A DNA stretch of 64,000 bases. Source: Lutispora saccharofermentans. Its GTDB lineage: Bacteria; Bacillota; Clostridia; Lutisporales; Lutisporaceae. The notes beneath the pieces are model-generated. The model saw nothing but the letters and a program-made list of their open reading frames with translations, was not told where the DNA came from and did not search any database. The position numbers and the translations under genes were made by a program. Below are positions 17,741 through 25,513 of this stretch, in pieces. The DNA lies in the NCBI RefSeq assembly GCF_024363565.1, contig NZ_JAJEKE010000001.1, positions 372,001 to 436,000 on the forward strand, read 5' to 3'. The first letter of the stretch is position 1. Each line of letters opens with the position of its first letter.

Positions 17741-18379
17741 TTACTTTTCATCGATTAATCTTCCATATGTTTCAATATACATTTGTCTGTGCTGCCCTAA
17801 TATTTCAGCTAATAAATCAAGTTCTTTTTCACAGCGTGTTTTAGCTAAATTCACAATAGCAATTCCATTTATTAATATGTATAAATGTTCTGTAGTGTAT
17901 CTTGCAAATTCTAGGAGTTGCTCAAATTCTTGCACACTGATTTGATATTCTCTTCGCAAAGCATTTTCAGCATTTAAAAAATCTTTATCAATATGTGCAT
18001 AAAACTTATCCCGCCATATCTTTAGATTATCTCTCAATTTTGTAATTTTCTCACCTTTTAATTCTTCTTCTTGTTTTTTAGCAAATTCCTTAATCTCTGT
18101 AAGTTTTTCTGAATCAATAAAATATTTATCCGAATCAATGCTGCGCAAAATAGAGCTAATATTTGCACCGGAACTGTTAGTATCATATATTTTTGATAAA
18201 GCAATAATAGCTGCATCAACTAATACTTTCGTAACGGCAATTGAAAGATCTGAATAATGACTTAAATACTCTAAATGCGAGGCTTCTTCAATTTTATGCC
18301 AAATTGCCAAATATATCTCTATCCAAAGGCAATTCTCTATAAGACAAGTTAATTTTTCATTACACCGCTCATTTGCCAT
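17741..18379 (-). CDS. HEPN/AbiU2-like protein
   Basis: 212 aa from ATG 18379 (GGGAGG 7 nt upstream; an ATG at 18406 is less well placed). All-helical, with WRDKFYAHIDKDF near residue 125: Arg and His spaced as in the HEPN RNase motif R(x4-6)H, in the context seen in AbiU2-type abortive-infection proteins. AbiU2 family members are thought to act as RNases in phage defence. Located 58 nt downstream of the KilA-N gene on the same strand, so the two may form an operon. Confidence 0.65.
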   Translation of the reverse strand: MANERCNEKLTCLIENCLWIEIYLAIWHKIEEASHLEYLSHYSDLSIAVTKVLVDAAIIALSKIYDTNSSGANISSILRSIDSDKYFIDSEKLTEIKEFAKKQEEELKGEKITKLRDNLKIWRDKFYAHIDKDFLNAENALRREYQISVQEFEQLLEFARYTTEHLYILINGIAIVNLAKTRCEKELDLLAEILGQHRQMYIETYGRLIDEK

Positions 18380-18437
18380 AGACTTTCCTCCCTTGTACGT
18401 TTTCATTATGCATATTTATGCTCCGATATATTAAAAA

Positions 18438-19250
18438 TTATTTTTCAGCATTGGCTTTTTCCTCCAAAGAGATAATGCGGTGATCTTTTGTTAAAAGTTC
18501 CATCTGGCTTATTGCAATTGAATTGAGCTTTTCCAGACGTTGTGCTTGCGTCAAACCTTCACTGATAAACAGTGCATTAAGATTTTCTAAGTTTGCAAGG
18601 CATACCAATTGTGAAACATTAGCATAATCACGAATATTTCCTTTTAGCTCCGGATTACTATCACGCCACTGCTTTGCTGTCATTCCAAATAGTGCAACAT
18701 TCAACACATCCGCCTCATTTGCATATACCTGTGTTATTTGATATTTGCTTAGTGCAGGCGGGATAAGATTTTCTTTAATGGCATCTGTATGTATTCTGTA
18801 ATTAATTTTTGTCAAATTACGTTTAATATCCCATCCAAGTTGCTTTTGTTCCTCATCTTTAAGCCGCTGAAATTCTTTTATCAGATAAATTTTGAACTCA
18901 GGACTTATCCACATACCAAATTCAAAGGCTATATCTTTATGGGCATAAGTACCTCCATATCTTCCAGCAGTTGCCTTTAATCCAATTGCATTCGTTTTTT
19001 GCACCCATTCTTTAACGCTAATCTTATAACTATTCAATCCGGCCTGGCTTTTAATTGTGGCGAATTCGCCACAATTAAAATTAGGATTATAGATTTGCTC
19101 CCAAATGCCTAAAAATTCAACTGTATTCCTATTGCGGAGCCAGTCAGAAATAAAAAAATCACCGTCTTTGGCTTTTAACATATCCGTAATGGAAATATAA
19201 TCATTATCATTGATAGTAGTAACGGATATCTCTGTACCAATGACATTCAT
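18438..19250 (-). CDS. KilA-N domain protein
   Basis: 270 aa. The N-terminal KilA-N domain (about 1-130) has the typical DYISITDMLKAKDGDFFISDWLRNRNTVEFLGIWE and AGRYGGTYAHKDIAFEFGMWISPEFKIYLIKEF blocks (given here as two runs within the domain). KilA-N domains bind DNA and are frequent in phages and mobile elements. The C-terminal half is helical with an ending common to Rha/KilA-N proteins of Firmicutes. Probably a phage-type regulator or, with the adjacent HEPN gene, part of a defence pair; the second reading is inference. Confidence 0.85.
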   Translation of the reverse strand: MNVIGTEISVTTINDNDYISITDMLKAKDGDFFISDWLRNRNTVEFLGIWEQIYNPNFNCGEFATIKSQAGLNSYKISVKEWVQKTNAIGLKATAGRYGGTYAHKDIAFEFGMWISPEFKIYLIKEFQRLKDEEQKQLGWDIKRNLTKINYRIHTDAIKENLIPPALSKYQITQVYANEADVLNVALFGMTAKQWRDSNPELKGNIRDYANVSQLVCLANLENLNALFISEGLTQAQRLEKLNSIAISQMELLTKDHRIISLEEKANAEK

Positions 19251-19453
19251 CTTTTTTGTCGCACATTATACCTCCTCAGATCACCGAACTTATGTTCTAT
19301 TATACTCTTTTGGGATATTATATGCAATCTTATTGAGTTAGAAAAAGTAACATTTGGTATCAATTTGAAAATGAAAAAAGTTGATCACTCTGTAAACCGC
19401 AATAATCAACTTCTTTTGACATAATTTTTGTCAAGTTAAGGGTAATGTTCTTA

Positions 19454-19864
19454 TCATCCTATATTCTTATCGAGGTAGTGCTTCCTTCCGATTCTTTTAA
19501 AATCCAAGAATTCAGTAACGATAGTGTAATTATGGAGATTGAAGGTCAGATTGATGAGGTCTTTCATTGTGCGGATATTATCTCTGACAATAGCTCCCTG
19601 AAACTTGGCAAGTTCATAGCTGTCGAAGCTGTCCAACCGTCTTGCCAAATAGTTCATCTCATCCGCATCGATACGTTGGTTTTCAAGTACACAAAGAACA
19701 GGAACCCTGCCGCTTATCTTTACCACGTGACAGCTTGCAATGTTGCTATCGCTAATACCTATTTCATTGAGCTTTGTCATCATAGCTTCCTCATCCATTG
19801 GAAAAGTGAGGCTGATGAGATGGCTGTACGGATATTCACCATTTTGGATGATGGCAATAATTAT
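19454..19864 (-). pseudogene. ArdA-like antirestriction protein, start codon degraded
   Basis: 136 codons from ATA at 19862-19864. The frame reads GEYPYSHLISLTFP, an MDEEAMMTKLNEIGI helix, then LNYLARRLDSFDSYELAKFQG and MKDLINLTFNLHNY, matching the N-terminal region of the antirestriction (ArdA-type) proteins carried by clostridial conjugative elements. AAAGGA precedes the ATA by 9 nt, where ATG would be expected. The C-terminal half of a full-length protein is missing. Probably inactive remnant of an integrative element. Confidence 0.55.
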
Positions 19865-19904
19865 GGGTATCAGTCCTTTCTTTTTTATTTCGGAAATAAA
19901 AAAA

Positions 19905-19939
19905 GCGGGTACATTCTCTTTTGATGAAAATGTACCCGC
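19905..19939 (-). terminator. Rho-independent terminator
   Basis: GCGGGTACAT / ATGTACCCGC stem with 15-nt loop followed on the minus strand by a T7 run. It faces leftward and lies upstream of the ArdA-like remnant; no gene is apparent in front of it, so the transcript it once ended is gone or not recognised. Confidence 0.75.
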
Positions 19940-20269
19940 AATTTGTATAAAATTATGAAGTTCTATAGAATAACATTAAGGAACCGGAAGGATTCTGCTT
20001 GAAATTGGATGTTCGGACCAATTACATTCGCAGATGGCAAAAAAGTTGTAATCATGTTAATCATAAGATTTATCTTTTCCTGGCACCTGATCCGGATAAA
20101 AGAGTAACATAATTATTTATTCAACCTATATTACTGTCATCCTTCCGTTTAAATTGTATTTATACGACTTGATGTAGTAGAAAAATGGGATCTATGGAAC
20201 ATTGGCATAAAAAATAGGACCACTGTTTTGTAAACCTATTCGCCATTATTAAATAATACTTTGCTTGAA
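19940..20269. other. 330-bp stretch without an identifiable gene
   Basis: Short frames on the plus strand around 19990-20110 include a charged tail (FFAWHLIRIKE-like content) but none has a start with a ribosome site. I see no repeat or RNA structure. Confidence 0.4.
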
Positions 20270-20842
20270 TTATTCACCTATCTTTGCAATCTCTCTTTTA
20301 TCTATCCTTTTTCTTAAAAACTTGAAATATCGTTCTTTTATTACGCCTGTTTGTCTTAATTCGGCAATAACAGCGCCCCAAATGCCAGCAAGCAGGTAAG
20401 GTAATATCAAAAGTTTTATCAAATATTCTAATAGACCATTAGATGACACTCCTGCCTCTTGGGCTTCTTTTATCATATCCATATCAAATACCAGCATTGA
20501 ATATGTCATATCAAAGCTTGTAATAAAGGTAACAGCCAATACAGATAGAATAATAGCATTAAGAATTGTTATTGCTGCTTTTACCTTCGCTAAATCGAAA
20601 ATATAAGCAGCAAACATCCAAATTAGTACAAAGAATGATATAAACACTACACCGAATGGGATTCCAGTTGAAGCCGGTTTCCAAAGCATTAGTATTAACG
20701 AGGTAAGTATTGCAGCAACAATGAAAGGGACTAAAATAAGCCATAAAATAATTCTTAATACCGTTGTAGCCTTTTTCATTGAAAACCAAATAATAAATCC
20801 ATACATTATAATTCCCAAAACATAGATTAATGCTATTTCCAC
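20270..20842 (-). CDS. Multi-spanning membrane protein of unknown function
   Basis: 190 aa with four or five hydrophobic segments (about 4-20, 30-52, 62-82, 88-110, 130-160) and a basic C-terminal tail (KFLRKRIDKREIAKIGE). No recognised family. Stand-alone; divergent from the next gene. Confidence 0.6.
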   Translation of the reverse strand: MEIALIYVLGIIMYGFIIWFSMKKATTVLRIILWLILVPFIVAAILTSLILMLWKPASTGIPFGVVFISFFVLIWMFAAYIFDLAKVKAAITILNAIILSVLAVTFITSFDMTYSMLVFDMDMIKEAQEAGVSSNGLLEYLIKLLILPYLLAGIWGAVIAELRQTGVIKERYFKFLRKRIDKREIAKIGE

Positions 20843-21007
20843 TTAATAAGTTCCCCCTATCGTCTTTAGCTTACTGCTTTAGCAACTTACACTTACGATA
20901 TAATTATACATTTTTTCACAAGACCTTCAAACAGCTTCCAAATTTATTAGAAAAGTGACAGATCTTATACAACATGGTAAAATGGAAAATAAGGGGGAAT
21001 CAGAAAT

Positions 21008-21448
21008 ATGCGAAAATACATACTTATAGGTTTATTGGCCTTATCATCAATTTGGTTCTTAATATCAATAATTGCACCTAATACAAGGACCGAAAGACTT
21101 TTAGGCCATGTCGATGCAATAGCAGATTTTGACGCAAACATCAGTCACCTTGAATTCACTTCATATAATGATAAGAAGATAGATTTTCTTGTAGCCAAAA
21201 ACAAACTGAATGTTTCCCAAGGTGACTATGCTTATATCTATTATAAGAGCAAGAACGATAAAAATGACGTTAAAAAAGTCAAAAAAGTCGATGATGCTAT
21301 ATACTTTGTAGAATTGATTCAGCAACCTGATTTGGAAATACGCAATAGGATTCAAAACTGGTTATACAATGTTGAATCCAGCTTACTTAATAGAATCGGT
21401 TCTATTATTTTGATAGTCGCTTTTGCATATTATCTAAAAAACCTTTAA
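21008..21448 (+). CDS. Two-helix membrane protein of unknown function
   Basis: 146 aa. One N-terminal transmembrane helix (5-23), a ~95-residue beta-rich extracytoplasmic part and a second helix at the C-terminus (128-145), the layout of DUF3592-type proteins, though I cannot confirm the family. AAGGGGG lies 9 nt before the ATG. Its 3' end abuts the IS200-type element. Confidence 0.6.
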   Translation: MRKYILIGLLALSSIWFLISIIAPNTRTERLLGHVDAIADFDANISHLEFTSYNDKKIDFLVAKNKLNVSQGDYAYIYYKSKNDKNDVKKVKKVDDAIYFVELIQQPDLEIRNRIQNWLYNVESSLLNRIGSIILIVAFAYYLKNL

Positions 21449-21464
21449 TACTGGTCTTAAAATC

Positions 21465-22180
21465 AATAACTACCCGTAAAACGGGTAGTTTGCTCTGAGG
21501 CTATAAGCCTCTGTTACCGGCCAGCGCCTAAAGACGCTGGCTTTCACTTTGTTCAAGCTACTACGCCATTGCCACTTTTGCCGCCCCTAAAGGGACGAAC
21601 GTACTACTTGCTACCCCTTGAAGGGGTCTTCGTATTCTTTTATACTTAATTTGTCTACCATTATGTCATGTTTCTCCTGCTCTTGCATGTATTTCCTTAT
21701 TGTTGCTTCATTTAGTCCTACTATACTCACATAATAGCCTTCTGCCCAGAAGTGTCTATTCCCATACTTATATTTTAAGTTTGCATGTTTATCAAATATC
21801 ATTAGAGCACTCTTTCCTTTTAGATACCCCATAAAGCTCGATACACTTATTTTCGGTGGTATGCTCACTAACATGTGTATATGATCTGGCATAAGGTGTC
21901 CTTCTATAATTTCTACTCCCTTATAATTGCATAGTTGCTTTAAAATATCTCGTATACTTTCTTTGTATTGATTATATATTATTTTTCGTCTATACTTGGG
22001 AGTGAATACAATATGATATTTACACATCCATTTAGTATGGGCTAAACTATTTTCTTTGTTTGCGCAAAAATCACTTTTCCTTTCGTTATCTCATAGTAGC
22101 TTGAACAACTCTATTATAACGGAAAGGTGATTTTTTTGTATAACTTCTGTCGCACACCCGCATAGCGGGTGGTTTATTGT
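21465..22180 (-). mobile_element. IS200/IS605-type insertion sequence
   Basis: Encodes a Y1 transposase (next entry) and has subterminal hairpins at both ends: ACTACCCGTAAAACGGGTAGT (21469-21489, near the tnpA 3' side) and CACCCGCATAGCGGGTG (22155-22171). No terminal inverted repeats, as expected for this family. Exact cleavage positions are not determined. No tnpB. Four further small hairpins lie between the tnpA stop and the 3'-side end hairpin. Confidence 0.8.
21611..22027 (-). CDS. tnpA: IS200/IS605 family transposase TnpA
   Basis: 138 aa from ATG 22027. Catalytic features of Y1 HUH transposases are present: HUH in MPDHIHMLVSIPPK and the nucleophile Tyr in the C-terminal helix (IRKYMQEQEKHD). 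The usual N-terminal NSLAHTKW lies upstream in the same frame but no ATG/GTG/TTG precedes it, so either translation starts at the internal ATG or the original start is lost. Activity is therefore uncertain. Confidence 0.85.
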   Translation of the reverse strand: MCKYHIVFTPKYRRKIIYNQYKESIRDILKQLCNYKGVEIIEGHLMPDHIHMLVSIPPKISVSSFMGYLKGKSALMIFDKHANLKYKYGNRHFWAEGYYVSIVGLNEATIRKYMQEQEKHDIMVDKLSIKEYEDPFKG

Positions 22181-22212
22181 TTCGCAAGCTCAACAGACTA
22201 AAGTCCATAACA

Positions 22213-22243
22213 AAGCCTGTGATGCTTCTATCACAGGCCTTTG
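22213..22243 (-). terminator. Terminator hairpin after the DUF6809 gene
   Basis: AAAGCCTGTGAT / ATCACAGGC(C)TTT stem with a 6-nt loop, 75 nt past the stop of the DUF6809 gene. The U-tract is weak on both strands, so direction is inferred from position. Confidence 0.55.
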
Positions 22244-22317
22244 CTATTGATAACCTTATTTAATTCTGTTAGTTCTTTTTGCTATATAAGAAATCTATTC
22301 AACTTGTCTAATTTGGC

Positions 22318-22614
22318 TTAAGCGTTTGGTTTCTTCAGAAACTGCACCGCTAACGCTATACCACACTGCAAACCAATTTCCAAATAGACATCTTCAACCG
22401 TACTGGCATATCTATATACCTCGGCTGTTACTTTTTCATATTCATTCATATCAGGAAATTTTGCCTGTATCATTGCGATAGCAGTTTTACTTGATTCTTC
22501 AATCCTCTGCTTATAGGACTTATCGCTGATTTCAGCACATTCAACTCCATACAACAAAAATTCTCGGATCTGCTGGATATTCGCCCTATCAAAGATTTCG
22601 GAGATATAGCTCAT
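22318..22614 (-). CDS. DUF6809-like small protein
   Basis: 98 aa from ATG 22614, whose codon overlaps the stop of the preceding 40-aa gene (ATGA). Helical; the MSYISEIFDRANIQQIREFLLYG opening (read as two adjoining pieces) is typical of small proteins annotated DUF6809 in clostridial genomes and mobile elements. Function unknown. Third gene of a short unit RHH regulator, 40-aa protein, this one. Confidence 0.6.
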   Translation of the reverse strand: MSYISEIFDRANIQQIREFLLYGVECAEISDKSYKQRIEESSKTAIAMIQAKFPDMNEYEKVTAEVYRYASTVEDVYLEIGLQCGIALAVQFLKKPNA

Positions 22615-22733
22615 GCCAGCACCCCCAAATTCTTGAGTGGCCAAACACAATCTTTTAAGCCCTGATGATAAATGACCTCCGTTTCATGCTCGGCAGCTAA
22701 ACCAAGATCAAATAAAATTTTCTCGTTACTCAT
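22611..22733 (-). CDS. 40-aa protein coupled to the DUF6809-like gene
   Basis: MSNEKILFDLGLAAEHETEV and 20 further residues; AAGG-type ribosome site 8 nt before ATG 22733. Its stop overlaps the next start by 4 bp. Too short for a family call, but coupled translation and the ribosome site support a real gene. Confidence 0.5.
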   Translation of the reverse strand: MSNEKILFDLGLAAEHETEVIYHQGLKDCVWPLKNLGVLA

Positions 22734-22872
22734 AAACGCCTTCCTTTCAACAATCGTACAACCCTTGAAAGAAAGTGCAGCGCATGATATAATATTTACG
22801 CTGTAACTGTCTTTTAGGTGGTTGCCGTATTGGAAGTGGTGGTGTTCTTTAGTGGGAATGCACCACTTCCTC

Positions 22873-23055
22873 TCATTTGTTACGGAGCTTTTCATCCATC
22901 AAATCAATACCCTGTCGTATTACTTCTGAACGAGTAGAGTTTAGTTTTTTCACGCTGTTATCTAATTTTCCTAACGTGATTTTATCTACTCTTACTCGCA
23001 GCATAGTATCTTTTGGGTTCTCCGGATTTGGCCCCGGCTTTTTCTTTGCTACCAA
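22873..23055 (-). CDS. Ribbon-helix-helix (CopG/Arc-type) regulator
   Basis: 60 aa from TTG 23055, which has GGAGG 7 nt upstream; an in-frame upstream extension lies in the operator region and is unlikely to be translated. Basic N-terminus KKKPGPNPENPKDTMLRVRV, then the RHH core MLRVRVDKITLGKLDNSVKK with LNSTRSEVIRQGIDLM, where TRSEVIR is typical. Probably represses its own promoter through the 15-bp palindrome just upstream. Confidence 0.75.
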   Translation of the reverse strand: MVAKKKPGPNPENPKDTMLRVRVDKITLGKLDNSVKKLNSTRSEVIRQGIDLMDEKLRNK

Positions 23056-23067
23056 GCAATCACCTCC

Positions 23068-23110
23068 AATTTGTAGCAACAATTTAATCATAACCTTGTT
23101 GCTACAAATT
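23068..23110. promoter_or_regulatory. Perfect 15-bp inverted repeat upstream of the RHH gene (likely operator)
   Basis: AATTTGTAGCAACAA (23068-23082) and its exact reverse complement (23096-23110), 13-nt spacer, ending 12 nt before the TTG start on the minus strand. Symmetry, size and position fit an autoregulatory operator for a dimeric RHH protein. It also overlaps the translation start region, so a translational role is possible. Confidence 0.65.
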
Positions 23111-23310
23111 GTCAAGAAATATTCAAAGAACTTTGCTTAAGAATGATATACTTGGCTAAATACATATTAACCTATAGAACATAATTATATATTGCATAAG
23201 GATCATATGGACATATAATACATAATGGTATATAGTATAAGTAAATAGCATATCCTTATATTAAGGAGCGTGAATGTAAGGGTATGTGTAATTATGAGAG
23301 GGTGAAATAT

Positions 23311-23787
23311 ATGGATGCAATATTTAAAGAAAAATCTATCAGCTCTACTAAACAGGAATTTCCCAGCGTTTTTAGACAAGCATTAAAAGGCTTTGAAATT
23401 ATTACAGGCAATCAAAAAAGCAATAATGAGGAAACAGTCTCAATAATATCAACCAAGCTGTTCGAGGATATTATTGATAATGCATATAAATTTAATCCTG
23501 TTATTGAAGCTGATGAAGAAGGATTAGGATATACGGTTGCGCTAGATGAAGTTTTGGTTTTCGGAGATGGAGACACTTTAGAAGAAGCCTTCTATGATTT
23601 AGCCGATAACCTAATAGAATATGCCATGTTATACCTTGAAAAAATAGATTTCTATAGGCAGATAGAAAACAGAAAAAGTCATTATCCTTATCTTAGGAAA
23701 ATAGCAAAATGTACCAATAGGGATGAAGTATTGGAGGTTATACTGGAATGCCGTACAGATTTGCAACAGGCGATATTAAAAAAATAG
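23311..23787 (+). CDS. HicB-like antitoxin with an N-terminal extension
   Basis: 158 aa from ATG 23311 (AGGGTG 6 nt upstream). The middle, NPVIEADEEGLGYTVALDEV and GDGDTLEEAFYDLADNLIEY, is the HicB fold pattern (degenerate RNase H; GDTLEEA is the hallmark). The ~55-residue N-terminal part looks like a Phd/YefM-type module (..STKQEFPSVFRQALKGFE) and the C-terminal 45 residues are helical. Overlaps the downstream toxin-like gene by 40 bp, the usual TA layout (antitoxin first). Confidence 0.65.
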   Translation: MDAIFKEKSISSTKQEFPSVFRQALKGFEIITGNQKSNNEETVSIISTKLFEDIIDNAYKFNPVIEADEEGLGYTVALDEVLVFGDGDTLEEAFYDLADNLIEYAMLYLEKIDFYRQIENRKSHYPYLRKIAKCTNRDEVLEVILECRTDLQQAILKK

Positions 23788-23993
23788 CCAGCAGGTTAGG
23801 ACTTCAAAAGGTAAGAGATAAGGTATGGAGTGGCACAGATATTAAAGGTCAATTCCTCCAGACCTACATACATGATCATGGAGATGGTGTTCAGATTAAA
23901 ACTGGAACAGCAAAAAGGCAAGCTGAACAAATGGGATTTAGTGACTTAGAAGATATGTATGATTTTCTTAAAAATAATAGGCGTAAAAGATAA
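23748..23993 (+). CDS. HicA-like toxin
   Basis: 81 aa. DIKKIASRLGLQKVRDKVWSG resembles the first helix and strand of HicA (YcfA-type dsRBD mRNA interferases); a later YIHDHGDGVQIKTGTAKRQAE carries a His in the position of the HicA catalytic His region. It begins inside the antitoxin gene with GGAGG 10 nt upstream of the ATG. Probable mRNA interferase neutralised by the upstream protein; divergence from standard HicA leaves doubt. Confidence 0.6.
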   Translation: MPYRFATGDIKKIASRLGLQKVRDKVWSGTDIKGQFLQTYIHDHGDGVQIKTGTAKRQAEQMGFSDLEDMYDFLKNNRRKR

Positions 23994-24046
23994 ATAATTA
24001 TAAAAAAGTCGCATATATGGAATGATACGGCTGTATCTTTTTGCTC

Positions 24047-24748
24047 TTAATAACTCTTTGCTTCTTCTCTCGTCATCCAAAAATGAATACCCCTAGTAGA
24101 ATCCATCCACCGGTCTTCATCGAAATCTTTTACTTCTACCCACTCACCCACACGGTAAACAAAATTCTCATCTACCAAAGACCAGGCTTCCATGTAATTT
24201 TCCTTATAGTCGAAACTTTTGATGGTCAGAACCTTTGCCTTATTGCAGCGGCAAGAAGGCAACGTAGCCGAAGTTCGCTTTGCATCTGCCGGTATTAGAA
24301 GTTGTACCAAACGGTCATTAAGGCACTTCTTATATCCAATGAAAGCTCCCTTCTCAGGACAACGTAGACGAAACCATTTTGTATTCTCATCAGATATAAT
24401 ACCATCCAGTTTAGCATACTCCAATACCGCGGAATACAAATTTGCACCTTCAATATTGCAGCCTGTCATATCTGCATAACGAAGAGCCGCACATTCTAAA
24501 TTTGCCTGTCGAAGATTCGTCTTACGCAAAGTACATTCATCAAACAACGCGTTAAAAACACTGCTGCGCTCTAAATTTGCCCCATCAAATCTGATTCGAT
24601 GAAATGCACTCAAAGAGAAATCAATGTTAGATAAATCCCAGTTTGTAAAATCCATATCAAAAAGTTCTATCTCTTTTAGAACCAGTCTTTCTTTTGGTTT
24701 TCTATTCTTTAATATCTCTTTAAATTCCTCTTGCGATAATCTACGCAT
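24047..24748 (-). CDS. Pentapeptide repeat protein
   Basis: 233 aa. Residues ~30-120 form about 18 pentapeptides of the A(D/N)LXX kind (FDGANLERSSVFNALF.., LRQANLECAALRYADMTGCN, NLYSAVLEYAKLDGI), expected to fold as a right-handed quadrilateral beta-helix. The C-terminal ~110 residues are a separate, non-repeat domain ending RGIHFWMTREEA. Some such proteins mimic DNA and protect gyrase, others have no known role; the C-terminal domain does not settle it. Confidence 0.82.
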   Translation of the reverse strand: MRRLSQEEFKEILKNRKPKERLVLKEIELFDMDFTNWDLSNIDFSLSAFHRIRFDGANLERSSVFNALFDECTLRKTNLRQANLECAALRYADMTGCNIEGANLYSAVLEYAKLDGIISDENTKWFRLRCPEKGAFIGYKKCLNDRLVQLLIPADAKRTSATLPSCRCNKAKVLTIKSFDYKENYMEAWSLVDENFVYRVGEWVEVKDFDEDRWMDSTRGIHFWMTREEAKSY

Positions 24749-24797
24749 GTCAATCGCCTCCCTTTAAAGAGCTTTTATAATCTATAAATATTGGAAT

Positions 24798-25016
24798 TTA
24801 TCTTCCGATTCTCATTTTATTCTTTATCCATTCGATTAAAAGAGCAACAAAAAAGCAAACAACATAAGAAATGATGAAATACAGCAGCGTCTGTTCTAAT
24901 ATGGGCGGATATGTATTGTTATAAAGCTCGGAAAATAGAATTCGAGGTAAAACAACACCGCCAATTGTTGTACCTATACTTACTCCTATTGCAGATTTCA
25001 GAGCTCTTTTAACCAT
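24798..25016 (-). CDS. Small two-helix membrane protein
   Basis: 72 aa from ATG 25016 (GAGG 9 nt upstream). Gly-rich first helix (AIGVSIGTTIGGVVLP) and a second helix (LLYFIISYVVCFFVALLIEW) with a basic tail. No family recognised. Confidence 0.55.
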   Translation of the reverse strand: MVKRALKSAIGVSIGTTIGGVVLPRILFSELYNNTYPPILEQTLLYFIISYVVCFFVALLIEWIKNKMRIGR

Positions 25017-25098
25017 AATACCACACCTCATTAAATTCCTGTTTATCGGCTGCTTCTCGTCATATAACTAACAAGAAGTCCAATTTATATTATACTAT

Positions 25099-25157
25099 AA
25101 AAAACAGGCTGCATTCAGTCTGTTTTTATGTAAATCTATATTGTTTTTTGGAGTAAA
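25099..25157 (-). other. Orphan RNA trailer and terminator resembling the ssrA 3' flank
   Basis: On the minus strand: CCAAAAAACAAT, AGATTTACAT, then a hairpin (AACAGACTG..CAGCCTGTT) and T-run. The same layout follows the tmRNA gene (28012 leftward) and, less closely, the tRNA-Ala-like sequence (13147 leftward). Here no tRNA or tmRNA body precedes the CCA. The stem differs from the ssrA terminator by paired changes, so it is an old copy. Could be a scar of integration at an RNA 3' end. Confidence 0.6.
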
Positions 25158-25166
25158 AGCTATCAC

Positions 25167-25352
25167 TTGATAAAACTTCGTCCACCGCTGACCCTGGGTG
25201 GACGAAAAGCCGTTTTGTGTACACCTATTGTACCCGACCGGTGCGGCCAACTGCCCGGGCCGGAAATCGTTAAGTTTCCATTTGAACCGGTACAGACTAC
25301 GATTGATGACTTTGTTGAGATAACAGACGAGGATTTTGATATTCCATTTTGA
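25167..25352 (+). pseudogene. C-terminal remnant of a single-stranded-DNA-binding protein
   Basis: The last ~28 residues read FEPVQTTIDDFVEITDEDFD then IPF and stop: the acidic tail ending in IPF is the protein-interaction tip of SSB (consensus DDDIPF). The OB fold is missing. The GC content here is higher than in surrounding DNA, as in the next two genes. Probably the 3' end of a mobile-element ssb gene. Confidence 0.55.
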
Positions 25353-25513
25353 AAAATGGCATTTATATAAAACTACATATTTAGGCAAAATAACGAAAAA
25401 ATTACGCGTGGCGACTTCAAAAACGGACTAGCCATTGTTATACAAAAAATTATTTTGAAATCGCCAACGATCCGAGGTCGTCGATTGTATTATGAGTGAA
25501 GGGAGGCAAACGA

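Noticed and set aside
21465-21630. Hairpins beside IS200 as an omega-RNA of a TnpB system
   Set aside because: No tnpB or fragment of one is present; kept only as an unexplained hairpin block.
23068-23110. 15-bp palindrome as a rho-independent terminator
   Set aside because: No T-run follows either arm, and it lies between a gene start and its promoter region rather than after a gene.
25095-25388. Minus-strand 97-aa frame
   Set aside because: It reads through the terminator and the antisense of the SSB-like tail; composition and lack of a ribosome site indicate chance.
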